Assembly: GCF_003173755.1 (NCBI RefSeq)
Contig: NZ_CP029553.1
Span: forward strand, 4,116,001 to 4,180,000
Source: Methylobacterium terrae
GTDB taxonomy: Bacteria > Pseudomonadota > Alphaproteobacteria > Rhizobiales > Beijerinckiaceae
Length of the DNA: 64,000 nucleotides
Direction of reading: 5' to 3'
Shown here: one piece after another, positions 10,846 to 18,823 of the stretch
Position numbering within the stretch: the stretch's first letter is position 1
Layout: every line of letters begins with the position of its first letter
The notes under the pieces: generated by a model
The model's input: the letters and a program-made list of their open reading frames with translations, nothing else
Database searches by the model: none
Told to the model about the DNA's origin: nothing
Translations under genes and position numbers: made by a program

Positions 10846-11006
10846 CGGCGGATCCCGGAGGTTGTGAGTGCGTGTCCCCTGCTGGCGTTCAAGATTTGGC
10901 CGGGCAAGGCCGAGCGCAAGGCGGGGTTGTGCGGGTGACCCATGCGTGTGCCACGAGCGAAGCGTTGGCGGTTGACGGACGGAATGGTCACGCCGGCAGA
11001 AGATCG

Positions 11007-11577
11007 TCAGACATCGAACGAGATGAACCGGCCTTCCGGCGCAAGTTGCTGGATCAGGTCGTAGTCGCCGCGGTCCGCGGTCCGCGGTCAGTACGGGAAT
11101 GCCGGCGCGCGCGGCCGTCAAGAAGATCAACGCGTCGTTCAGGCATTCCTTCCGTTGCGCGCGTTGGAAATCCTGCACGCGAGCAAGCGTGCCAGAGATG
11201 AGGCCGGCATCGATCCAGACCTCCGCATCGGGCACCAGCAGGCGGCTTGCCGGAATGGCCGCGAACACGGCTGCATAATGGTCGCGGATAGCGCCCCAGC
11301 CGCGCGCCGAAGCGGCGTTGGCGATCCCGGTTGCGATTTCGGAGAGGCAAATCGCGCAGTGGAACAGCCGTGACCGCTCGATGAATGTCGCAACCGACCC
11401 GGGAAGCCTGCCGCTGGCATCCAGGATATAGACGTTGGTATCGAGGAGGAGAGGCAACTGGGACCGGGGACCGAGATCTGCGATCGATTCCAGCATCTCG
11501 CGAGGACGTTGAGCAAGCCGAGTTTGTCGCTTCTCCGGCTTCCGGCGCCGGAGAAGCGCGCGGAGATCAGAAGTCAA
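11007..11577 (-). pseudogene. VapC-like PIN-domain toxin gene, frameshifted by a 7-bp repeat
   Basis: PIN toxins are RNases. All four acidic active-site positions are visible: [27 protein letters not shown] and VLTADR. Right after VLTADRG the frame is disturbed by three tandem copies of CGCGGTC (11069-11089, plus strand). Removing one 7-bp unit restores a natural end reading [19 protein letters not shown] and ISFDV, with a stop at 11007. In the frame as it stands there is no stop, and it runs into the oxidoreductase gene. The start is TTG at 11577 overlapping the antitoxin, or ATG at 11496. A sequencing error is possible. Confidence 0.75.
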
Positions 11578-11827
11578 GCGAGTGGTATTCGCCGAGGTTT
11601 CCCCGCAGCCTCTTGAGGATGTCGGCCACGGGGTCCGGGCATGCCAAAGCCGACAAGGCTACGAGGCCGAGTTCCTGGACGGAGGAGATCCCCGTCGCGC
11701 GCATGGCAGCCTCTACGAGGGCTGCAGGCGCCTCGAAGCTCAATTGCTCGGTGGGATCCCCGAGCAGGCCGGCGCCGCGCGCATCGTCGAGGAGCGCCGT
11801 GTGGCCCGTTTTCACGGTCGATCGCAT
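11567..11827 (-). CDS. probable antitoxin of a VapBC-like pair
   Basis: The 86-residue product starts [20 protein letters not shown] and ends [13 protein letters not shown] with [10 protein letters not shown]. It is small and helical, and overlaps the start of the PIN-domain gene by 11 bp, as expected for antitoxin-toxin coupling. I see no certain DNA-binding fold, so the assignment rests mainly on size and partner. The ATG at 11827 is preferred over an upstream start that adds an unconserved Ser/Arg-rich stretch. Confidence 0.55.
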   Translation of the reverse strand: MRSTVKTGHTALLDDARGAGLLGDPTEQLSFEAPAALVEAAMRATGISSVQELGLVALSALACPDPVADILKRLRGNLGEYHSLDF

Positions 11828-12006
11828 CGCCTTGCACCTTCGGCTCCAGCTTGATGATAGGGAGAGCCAGGAGACCGGGCAAGGGCGACGCGGCACGAGC
11901 CGGCTTGCCCCGCCGGCTTCTTTCGGGAAGGCTCAGCGTCAGCGCCGCCCCATCCGCGACCATCGCGTCCGCGGATCCCAAGGAAGGTCGGCGCATGGGA
12001 GGACCC

Positions 12007-12804
12007 ATGACCGACAGACCTTCGGCGGGCTTGTTCGATCTCACCGGCCGGGTGGCGGTGGTCACCGGCGGCAATGGCGGCATCGGGCTCGGGATGGCCG
12101 AGGCTCTCGCCGCGGCCGGCTGCGCGGTCTCGATCTGGGGCCGCGACGGGGAGAAGAACCGCCGCGCGCTGGAGCGCCTCGCCACCGCGGGCAGCCCGGT
12201 CGCGGCGGAGACCTGCGACGTCGCCGACGCGGATGCGGTGCAGCGCGCCTTCGACGCGACGCTCGCGCGTTTCGGCCGGGTGGACGGGATGTTCGCCAAT
12301 GCCGGCGTAGCGGGAGGCGGGCGGCGCTCGTTCCTGGAGCGGGGCGCGGACGAGTGGCGGCGCACCTTCGCGGTCAACCTCGACGGGGTGGTGGCGAGCT
12401 TCCAGGTCGCCGCCCGGCACATGGCCGAGCGAGCCGGCAGCGGCGACGGCTTCGGGCGGCTCGTCGCCACGTCGAGCGTCGCCTCGCTCCTCGGGGCGGC
12501 CCGCAACGAGCATTACGGGGCCACCAAGGGGGCGCTCAACGCGATGGTCCGCGCGCTCGCGGTCGAGCTCGCCCGTTACGACGTGACCGCCAACGCGATC
12601 CTGCCGGGCTGGATCGAGAGCGACATGACGGCGGGCCTGATGGCGAACGAGAAGTTCGTGACCTTCAACCTGCCGCGCATCCCCGCCCGCCGCTTCGGCC
12701 GGCCGGAGGATTTCGGCGGCATCGCCGTCTACCTGATGAGCGGGGCGTCGGCCTACCATACCGGCCAGGTGCTGGTGATCGATGGCGGCTACACGGTCGC
12801 GTGA
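12007..12804 (+). CDS. short-chain dehydrogenase/reductase (SDR)
   Basis: The 265-residue protein is a classical SDR, an NAD(P)-dependent alcohol or ketone oxidoreductase. It has the cofactor motif VVTGGNGGIGLG, NAG at MFANAGVAG, the catalytic Ser in TSSVAS, and YGATKGA as YxxxK. The C-terminus ends YHTGQVLVIDGGYTVA. The start at 12007 has a GGGAGG ribosome site 6 bp upstream. A second SDR gene follows 7 bp later, so the pair is an operon. The substrate is unknown. Confidence 0.88.
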   Translation: MTDRPSAGLFDLTGRVAVVTGGNGGIGLGMAEALAAAGCAVSIWGRDGEKNRRALERLATAGSPVAAETCDVADADAVQRAFDATLARFGRVDGMFANAGVAGGGRRSFLERGADEWRRTFAVNLDGVVASFQVAARHMAERAGSGDGFGRLVATSSVASLLGAARNEHYGATKGALNAMVRALAVELARYDVTANAILPGWIESDMTAGLMANEKFVTFNLPRIPARRFGRPEDFGGIAVYLMSGASAYHTGQVLVIDGGYTVA

Positions 12805-12811
12805 GGGCACG

Positions 12812-13606
12812 ATGGCACGGTTCACCGACAAGGCGGTCCTCGTCACCGGCGCCGGCAGCGGCATCGGCCGCGCCTCCGCCCTGCTGTTTGCCCGCGAGGG
12901 CGCGGCGGTCGCATTGGTCGACCGCGACGCGGCCGGGGTCGAGGAGAGTGCGGCGCTGATCGCGGCGCAGGGCGGCCGGGCGCTCGCGCTCGCAGGCGAT
13001 GCCGGCCGCGAGGCCGACGTGACCGGCTTCCTCGGCGCCGCCGAGCGGGCCTTCGGCCGGCTCGACGCCATCCACGCCAATGCGGGGATCGGCGGCGGCA
13101 CCGTGCCGTTCACCGAGCAGAGCGTCGCGCTCTGGGAGGAGGTCCTGCGGGTCAACCTGATCGGCGCCTTCCTGGCGATCAAGCACGGGGGTCCCCTGCT
13201 CCTGCGCCACGGCGGCGGGGCGATCGTCTGCACCGCCTCCGTCGCGGGCCTGCGCGCCAACGCGGCGGGCGCCGCCTACAGCGCCAGCAAGGCCGGGGTG
13301 ATCAGCCTGGTCCAGACCGCGGCCGACGCCTTCGCGGGCTCGGGCTTGCGGATCAACGCCGTCTGCCCGGGCCTGATCGAGACCGGCATGACGGCTGGCC
13401 TGTTCGCCGCCGCGCGGGCGAAGGGCAAACAGGATCGCATCGGCCAGCTCAACCCCTCGCGCCGGGCGGGCCTGCCGGAGGAGGTCGCTGCCGCGGCGGT
13501 GTTCCTGGCGAGCGACGAGGCCTCGTACGTCAACGGCCAGGCGCTCAGCGTCGATGGCGGGCTGTCGAGCACGCATCCGTTCGTGCCGCGGATGCCGAGG
13601 GTCTGA
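12812..13606 (+). CDS. short-chain dehydrogenase/reductase (SDR)
   Basis: This is the second classical SDR of the pair, 264 residues. It has VLVTGAGSGIGRA for NAD(P) binding, NAGIGGG, a Ser in TASVAG, and the YSASKAG active site. The end reads SYVNGQALSVDGG. The start at 12812 has a GAGG site about 6 bp ahead. Tandem SDR genes usually act on related substrates, but nothing here fixes which. Confidence 0.88.
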   Translation: MARFTDKAVLVTGAGSGIGRASALLFAREGAAVALVDRDAAGVEESAALIAAQGGRALALAGDAGREADVTGFLGAAERAFGRLDAIHANAGIGGGTVPFTEQSVALWEEVLRVNLIGAFLAIKHGGPLLLRHGGGAIVCTASVAGLRANAAGAAYSASKAGVISLVQTAADAFAGSGLRINAVCPGLIETGMTAGLFAAARAKGKQDRIGQLNPSRRAGLPEEVAAAAVFLASDEASYVNGQALSVDGGLSSTHPFVPRMPRV

Positions 13607-13739
13607 TCGCAGTTCCGGACGATTCCTTCCGGGAATGGTATCGCAAGCCCGCGCGGTGGAGCCGAAGGCTCCACACGCATGAGCGCGGCCGAAATCCGCA
13701 TTGCGAAGCCATCCGTCGGATTTCGGATGACGCGTCGGC

Positions 13740-14594
13740 TCAGAACGGGCTCACCGGGAAGAACCGCAGGTACAGTTCGGCGTACTTGCCCTCGTCCCAC
13801 AGGCGCTGGAGCGCGTCGTCGAGGGCGCGGGCCAGGACCTCGTCCTCCTTGCGGGTGACGAAGCCGATGCCCTCGCCGAAGTAGCGGTTCTCCAGGTAGT
13901 CGCCGCCGACGAACGCGCAGCACCCGGCCGCGTCGGTGCCGCCGATCCAGAGCGCCAGCGCCAGCCCGTCGCCGAACAGGTACTCGATCTCGCCCCGGCG
14001 CAGGGCCGCCTCGGCGGTGGCGAGGTCCGGGTAGGTCTTCGGCTCGACGTGGAAGAAGCGGCGCAGATAGGCCTCGTGCGCGGTGCCCGAGACCACCCCG
14101 GTCGGGTGCTCGGCGACCGCCTTCACGTCGGGGGCGGGCAGCCCCTTGTCGCCGCGCACCGCGAAGCGGGCGGGCCAGCGGAAATACGGCCGGGTCGCGC
14201 GGTGCCCGACGCGCAGGGAGGGGTTGAGCGGAACGGCGGCCGCCACCACGTCGCCCTGGTTGGCCTGGAGCGCGTCGAGGAGGGTGTCGAACCGGCGCAC
14301 CTGCACGGTGCAGGTCAGGCCGAGCTTCTCGCACGCCGCCCGGGCGAGCTCGACGGAAAAACCCGTCGGGTTGCCGTCCGGCCCGGCGAAGTGCAGCGGC
14401 GGGTACTCGTCGTCGGTGAGGAAGCGGACCGGCCGGGTGGTCTGCGGCGGCTCCGGCCGCTCCAGCCGGGCGCGGGGGTTCCAGAAGTTCGGGATCGTCA
14501 CCGCCTCGGCGGCGGCCGGCGACGTCGCCGGGACCGCACCGGCGGCCAGGATCAGCAGGGCTGCCATCGTGCCGCGCAGCTGACGCTGCAGCAT
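13740..14594 (-). CDS. periplasmic substrate-binding protein (PBPb family), orphan
   Basis: This looks like a family-3 amino-acid-type solute-binding protein. A signal peptide (GTMAALLILAAGAVPATSPA) is followed by the domain start RFLTDDEYPPLHFAGPDG and NPTGFSVELARAACEKLGL. The final part contains LDDALQRLWDEGKYAELYL. The product is 284 residues from ATG 14594. An ATG at 14663 with an AGAG-like ribosome site would add 23 residues in front of the signal. No permease or ATPase lies nearby, and it is divergent from the glycosyltransferase gene. Confidence 0.75.
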   Translation of the reverse strand: MLQRQLRGTMAALLILAAGAVPATSPAAAEAVTIPNFWNPRARLERPEPPQTTRPVRFLTDDEYPPLHFAGPDGNPTGFSVELARAACEKLGLTCTVQVRRFDTLLDALQANQGDVVAAAVPLNPSLRVGHRATRPYFRWPARFAVRGDKGLPAPDVKAVAEHPTGVVSGTAHEAYLRRFFHVEPKTYPDLATAEAALRRGEIEYLFGDGLALALWIGGTDAAGCCAFVGGDYLENRYFGEGIGFVTRKEDEVLARALDDALQRLWDEGKYAELYLRFFPVSPF

Positions 14595-14720
14595 CCGCGC
14601 CACGGTTGCACGGAATCCGCCAGCAAGGAGGCGCGACGCTGTCGCGGGGACGGGGAGAGCCATAGGCTCTCGTATCACGAACCCCCGCCGGGGGGAGCCG
14701 GCAACTTCGGAAGGCCCGCG

Positions 14721-16553
14721 ATGTTCGTCGAGGTCCGGTCCCCGCACGGCGCCGCCGTCACGCTGCCGGGCGAGCTCGCCTTCCTGCTCGGCCAGGGCGT
14801 CGATCTCGGGCTCGTGCGCCACGCCGCCGCCCTGGCCCGGCGGGAGGGCACGGAACCGGTGGCGGCCCTGCTGCGGGCCGGACTGATGAGCGAGGCCGAC
14901 TATTACGCCGCCCTCGCCCGGGCGCTCGGCCGGCCGTTCCGCGGCGACGGCCTCGCCCTGCATCCCGGGGCCCGCTTTCCCGACGACATCCGTCTCGGCG
15001 CCGCGATCGGCGCGCGCGGCGAGGTCTTCCTCGCTCCGCCGCCCGCGGCTGTCGGCGCGCTCCTCGTCGCGGGTGCGCCGCCGGGAGCAGTGCTCACCAC
15101 GCCGGCGGCGCTCGCGGCGGCGGTGCTCGGCACCGCCGGTCCCCGCGCCGCGGCCCGGGCCGCCGAGGCGCTGGAGGTGCGCGCACCCGACTGGGCCTAT
15201 CGTCCGGGCCTGCATCCGGGGCAGATCCTCGCCCTGATGCTCGGGCTTTCCGCCGCCCTGCTTCTCCTCGACGCCGCGTCCTGGCTGCAGCTCATCGCCC
15301 TCGCGCTCCTCAACGCGGCCGTCCTGGCGGTGATCGTCTTCCGCCTCGCCGCGCCGCTGCTGCGGCCCGATCCCCTGCCGGCGCTCGCCCCCGTGCCGGA
15401 CGCCGAGCTGCCGGTCTACACCGTGCTGGTGGCGCTCTACCGCGAGACCGGGGTGGTGCCGCGGCTGGTGAGCGCGCTCGCCCGCCTCGACTACCCGGCC
15501 TCGAAGCTCGACCTGAAATTCGTGATCGAGGCCGACGACGCGGCGACGGCCGCGGCGCTTCGCGCCCTGCCGCTGCCGGCCCGGTTCGAGATCGTGACGG
15601 CGCCGGCCGGGCTGCCGCGCACCAAGCCGCGGGCCCTGAACGTCGCCCTGCCGCTCGCCCGCGGCGCGCATCTCGTGGTCTACGACGCCGAGGACGTGCC
15701 GGATCCGGGCCAGCTCAGGGCCGCCGCCGCCCTGTTCCGCGCCGGCCCGGGGAGGCTCGCCTGCCTGCAGGGCCGGCTGGTGATCGACAACACCGAGGAT
15801 TCCTGGATCACCCGTTGCTTCACCCTCGAATACGCGGCCCTGTTCGACGTGGTCCTGCCGCTGCTGACGGCGGCGCACCTGCCGGTGCCGCTCGGCGGCA
15901 CCACCACCCATTTCCGCACGCAGATCTTGCGCGAGCTGTACGGCTGGGACGCCTGGAACGTCACCGAGGACGCCGATCTCGGCCTGCGCCTCGCGCTCGC
16001 CGGGTACCGGGTCGGCGATTTGCCGCTCGCGACCCTGGAGGAGGCCCCCGCCGCCTTCCGCCCGTGGCTGCGCCAGCGCGTCCGCTGGATGAAGGGCTTC
16101 GTCCAGACCACGATCACCCACAGCCGACACCCGGTCCGGGCGCTCCGGCGCCTCGGCCCCCTCGGCCTGCTCTGCGCCGTCGCGATGGTGCCCGGCACGG
16201 TGGTCTGCGCCCTCGCCTACCCGTTCGGGATCGCGCTCGCGGCCTGGCACGTCGCCGCCGGGCCGCTGCCGGCGGTGCCGGACGTCCTCGCCAACCTGGT
16301 GACGGGGACCGGCGCCGCCGTCTTCCTGGCGGGGCTCGTGGCGATGGGGTGGCCGCCCCTCGTCGGCTGCCGGCGGCGGGGCTGGCCCGGGCTCGCCCCC
16401 TGGGTGCTGATGCTGCCGGTCTATTACGGCCTCGTCAGCCTGGCGGCCTGGCTCGGCCTCGTCGAGCTGCTGCTCGCGCCCTACCGCTGGAACAAGACCG
16501 AGCACGGCCTCGCTGCCACCTCCCGCACCGGGGCGATGAAGCGGCGGGCGTGA
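14721..16553 (+). CDS. membrane glycosyltransferase, family 2, with GspE-type N-terminal domain
   Basis: The 610-residue protein is a processive-type GT2 enzyme that probably makes or exports a polysaccharide. Residues about 20-90 resemble the N-terminal domain of type II secretion ATPases (LMSEADYYAALARALGRPFR). Two membrane helices follow (about 170-215). The catalytic domain contains PVYTVLVALYRE, VIEADD, YDAEDVPDPGQL, TEDADLGLRLA and the QRVRW signature. Three or four more membrane helices precede the C-terminus. The gene stands alone and is divergent from a binding-protein gene. Confidence 0.85.
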   Translation: MFVEVRSPHGAAVTLPGELAFLLGQGVDLGLVRHAAALARREGTEPVAALLRAGLMSEADYYAALARALGRPFRGDGLALHPGARFPDDIRLGAAIGARGEVFLAPPPAAVGALLVAGAPPGAVLTTPAALAAAVLGTAGPRAAARAAEALEVRAPDWAYRPGLHPGQILALMLGLSAALLLLDAASWLQLIALALLNAAVLAVIVFRLAAPLLRPDPLPALAPVPDAELPVYTVLVALYRETGVVPRLVSALARLDYPASKLDLKFVIEADDAATAAALRALPLPARFEIVTAPAGLPRTKPRALNVALPLARGAHLVVYDAEDVPDPGQLRAAAALFRAGPGRLACLQGRLVIDNTEDSWITRCFTLEYAALFDVVLPLLTAAHLPVPLGGTTTHFRTQILRELYGWDAWNVTEDADLGLRLALAGYRVGDLPLATLEEAPAAFRPWLRQRVRWMKGFVQTTITHSRHPVRALRRLGPLGLLCAVAMVPGTVVCALAYPFGIALAAWHVAAGPLPAVPDVLANLVTGTGAAVFLAGLVAMGWPPLVGCRRRGWPGLAPWVLMLPVYYGLVSLAAWLGLVELLLAPYRWNKTEHGLAATSRTGAMKRRA

Positions 16554-16571
16554 GGCTCGGGGTTCCCGGGC

Positions 16572-17168
16572 TCAGAGCTGGCGCGCCACCTCGTCGGCGG
16601 CGTCCTGCGCCGGGCGCATCAGATTGAGCGAGCCGACGAAGTGGCCGCGCCCGTCCATGATGTAGACGAGCGCCGTGTGCTCCATCGTGTAGTCGCCCTC
16701 CTTCAGCGGCACCTTGCGGCTGTAGGCCCGGTAGGCCTTCACGGTGGCGGCCACCGCCTCGGGCGAGCCGGTCAGCCCGACGATGCGCGGATCGAAGCTC
16801 GACAGGTACTCCTTCAGCGCCTTCGGGTCGTCGCGCTCGGGATCGACGGTGACGAACAGGGCCTTCACGTCGCGGCCCTTCGGCCCCAGCGCCGCCAGCA
16901 CGTCCGAGATCTGCTGCAGGGTCGTCGGGCAGATGTCCGGGCAGTGGGTGAAGCCGAAGAACACCAGGTGCGGCTTGCCGGCGAAGTCCCGGTCGCTGAC
17001 GGTGCGGCCGTCCTGGTTCACCAGGGTGAACGGTCCGCCGACGGCGCTGGTGCCGGTGGTGACGGGCCGGCCGAGCATCAGGCTGGCGGCGAGGCCCAAT
17101 ACCGCGAGGCCGAGGACGAAGACGAGGAGCGGGATCGCGGCGCGGCGCATCCGGGGCGTGAGGGGCAT
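16572..17168 (-). CDS. SCO1/SenC family copper chaperone
   Basis: SCO proteins deliver copper to, or reduce, the CuA site of cytochrome c oxidase. The 198-residue product has an N-terminal membrane anchor (AIPLLVFVLGLAVLGLAASL), a thioredoxin-like fold with FGFTHCPDICPTTL (CxxxC), and VTVDPERDD. The conserved His is in GDYTMEHTALVYIMD. The start at 17168 gives the usual SCO length. It converges with the glycosyltransferase gene with an 18-bp gap. No oxidase genes are adjacent. Confidence 0.92.
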   Translation of the reverse strand: MPLTPRMRRAAIPLLVFVLGLAVLGLAASLMLGRPVTTGTSAVGGPFTLVNQDGRTVSDRDFAGKPHLVFFGFTHCPDICPTTLQQISDVLAALGPKGRDVKALFVTVDPERDDPKALKEYLSSFDPRIVGLTGSPEAVAATVKAYRAYSRKVPLKEGDYTMEHTALVYIMDGRGHFVGSLNLMRPAQDAADEVARQL

Positions 17169-17233
17169 CGGCGGTGTCTTCCTGGCTTCCCGTGAGAGGG
17201 CGGGGCCGTCCGGGACAAAACCCTTTGAAGATC

Positions 17234-17281
17234 GAGCGCGGGTCTCCCCTCTCCCACTCGGGAGAGGGGAGACCCGCGCTC
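17234..17281. repeat. 22-bp perfect inverted repeat with T-rich tail
   Basis: Arms of 22 bp (17234-17255 and 17260-17281, starting GAGCGCGGGTCTCCCCTC) enclose a 4-nt ACTC loop. On the plus strand TTTCTTT follows, so it looks like a terminator, yet no plus-strand gene ends just upstream. A related GCGCGGGTTTCCCCTC arm occurs at 31701-31912. It lies in the 368-bp gap between the SCO gene and serA. Confidence 0.75.
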
Positions 17282-17448
17282 TTTCTTTCCCCCGGACGGT
17301 CCTGAATGAAGGGCAGAGGTCGGTGGACCACCGCCCGCCTCGTCCTGCAAGGGGGCACGGGGTCGCCCTGCCGGTCGAATGGGAATGCCCGCGCGGCAGG
17401 CGCAGCACTGCCCTGCGCGTGAGCAGGCGCACGGACTCGACCCCCATG

Positions 17449-17476
17449 TTGCGTTGCGTCGCGCGCTCTCCTATCG
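17449..17476 (+). promoter_or_regulatory. candidate serA promoter
   Basis: TTGCGT (17449-17454) and CTATCG (17471-17476) are spaced by 16 bp, and the predicted start is about 55 bp before the serA ATG. It is a moderate match to the housekeeping consensus. Confidence 0.4.
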
Positions 17477-17536
17477 GTCGCGGCGACCGGTCCGCACCTC
17501 CCGCGGTATCCGGCCCCCGTTTCCAAGAAGACCGCC

Positions 17537-18784
17537 ATGGCCGACAAGCTCTCACTGCCCAAGGACAAGATTCGCGTCCTGCTGCTCGAAGGCATCAACG
17601 ACAGCGCGGTGTCGCTGCTCGAGGCGTCCGGCTACGTCACCGTCACGCGGCTGGCCAAGGCCCTCGACCCGGCCGACCTGCACCAGGCCCTCAAGGGCGT
17701 CCACATCCTCGGCATCCGCTCGCGCACCCAGCTCGACGAGGCCGCCTTCGAGGCCGCCGACCGCCTGATGGCGGTGGGCTGCTTCTCGGTCGGCACCAAC
17801 CAGGTCGACCTCGACGCGGCGCGCCGGCGCGGCATCCCGGTCTTCAACGCGCCGTTCTCCAACACCCGCTCGGTGGCCGAGCTCGTCATCGGCGAGATCG
17901 TGATGCTGCTCCGCCGCATCGTGCCGCGCTCGGTCTCGGCCCATGTCGGCGGCTGGGACAAGTCGGCGAACGGCTCGTTCGAGGTGCGCGGCAAGACGCT
18001 CGGCATCGTCGGCTACGGCAATATCGGCTCGCAGCTCTCGAACCTCGCCGAGGGTATGGGCATGCGGGTGATCTTCCACGATCTCACCGACCGCCTGCGC
18101 CACGGCAACACCGAGCCGGTCGAGAGCCTGAACGCGCTGCTCGCCCAGAGCGACGTGGTCTCGCTGCACGTGCCCGAGACCGCCTCGACGAACAACATGA
18201 TCGGCGAGGCCGAGATCCGGGCGATGAAGCCGGGCTCGTACCTCATCAACAATTCCCGCGGCACGGTGGTCGACCTCGACGCCCTGGCCTCGGCCTTGAA
18301 GGACGGGCACCTGCGGGGAGCGGCCGTCGACGTGTTCCCGGTCGAGCCGAAATCGAACAGCGAGCGCTTCAACTCGCCGCTCCAGGGGCTGGAGAACGTC
18401 ATCCTCACCCCGCATGTCGGCGGCTCGACCGAGGAGGCGCAGGAGCGCATCGGCGCCGAGGTGGCCCGCAAGCTCGTCGACTACTCGGATATCGGCTCGA
18501 CGGTCGGCGCGGTGAACTTCCCGCAGGTGCAGCTGCCGGCCCGGCCGACCGGCCTGCGCTTCATCCACGTGCAGCGCAACCTGCCGGGCATGCTCGGGCG
18601 CCTCAACGAGACCTTCGCCCGCAAGCAGATCAACATCGCGGCGCAGTTCTACCAGACCGACGGCGAGGTCGGCTACGTCGTGGTCGAGACCGACGCGACC
18701 GACGTCGATCCGGAGGCCCTGCTCGAGGAGCTGCGCGCCATCGACGGGACGATCCGGGCGCGGCTGCTCTACGAGCGGCGGTAA
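17537..18784 (+). CDS. serA: D-3-phosphoglycerate dehydrogenase
   Basis: SerA catalyses the first step of serine synthesis, oxidising 3-phosphoglycerate with NAD. The 415-residue product has the E. coli-type length with one C-terminal ACT domain. Motifs are VGYGNIGSQLSNLAEGMGM for NAD binding, YLINNSRGTVVDLDALA, and the catalytic His in LTPHVGGSTEEAQ. The ACT region contains QRNLPGMLGRLNETFA, the site where serine inhibits related enzymes. The gene stands alone and faces cysG, with a GC-rich hairpin between them. Confidence 0.95.
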   Translation: MADKLSLPKDKIRVLLLEGINDSAVSLLEASGYVTVTRLAKALDPADLHQALKGVHILGIRSRTQLDEAAFEAADRLMAVGCFSVGTNQVDLDAARRRGIPVFNAPFSNTRSVAELVIGEIVMLLRRIVPRSVSAHVGGWDKSANGSFEVRGKTLGIVGYGNIGSQLSNLAEGMGMRVIFHDLTDRLRHGNTEPVESLNALLAQSDVVSLHVPETASTNNMIGEAEIRAMKPGSYLINNSRGTVVDLDALASALKDGHLRGAAVDVFPVEPKSNSERFNSPLQGLENVILTPHVGGSTEEAQERIGAEVARKLVDYSDIGSTVGAVNFPQVQLPARPTGLRFIHVQRNLPGMLGRLNETFARKQINIAAQFYQTDGEVGYVVVETDATDVDPEALLEELRAIDGTIRARLLYERR

Positions 18785-18791
18785 AATCCGA

Positions 18792-18816
18792 GGCGCCCCG
18801 GGGTCGCCGGGGCGCC
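18792..18816. terminator. GC-rich hairpin between convergent serA and cysG
   Basis: The 10-bp arms GGCGCCCCGG and CCGGGGCGCC (18792-18801, 18807-18816) enclose a 5-nt loop in the 39-bp gap between two convergent genes. There is no T-run on either side. It probably serves both transcripts. Confidence 0.55.
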
Positions 18817-18823
18817 CGATCCT

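Noticed and set aside
11898..11918. AGCCGGC/GCCGGCT hairpin with a small T-rich tail before the SDR pair
   Set aside because: It is short, no plus-strand gene ends at it, and such hairpins are common by chance in this DNA.
14663..16505. The long minus-strand open frame upstream of the binding-protein gene
   Set aside because: It is antisense to the membrane glycosyltransferase and has no recognisable domain, only low-complexity Arg/Gly/Glu sequence.
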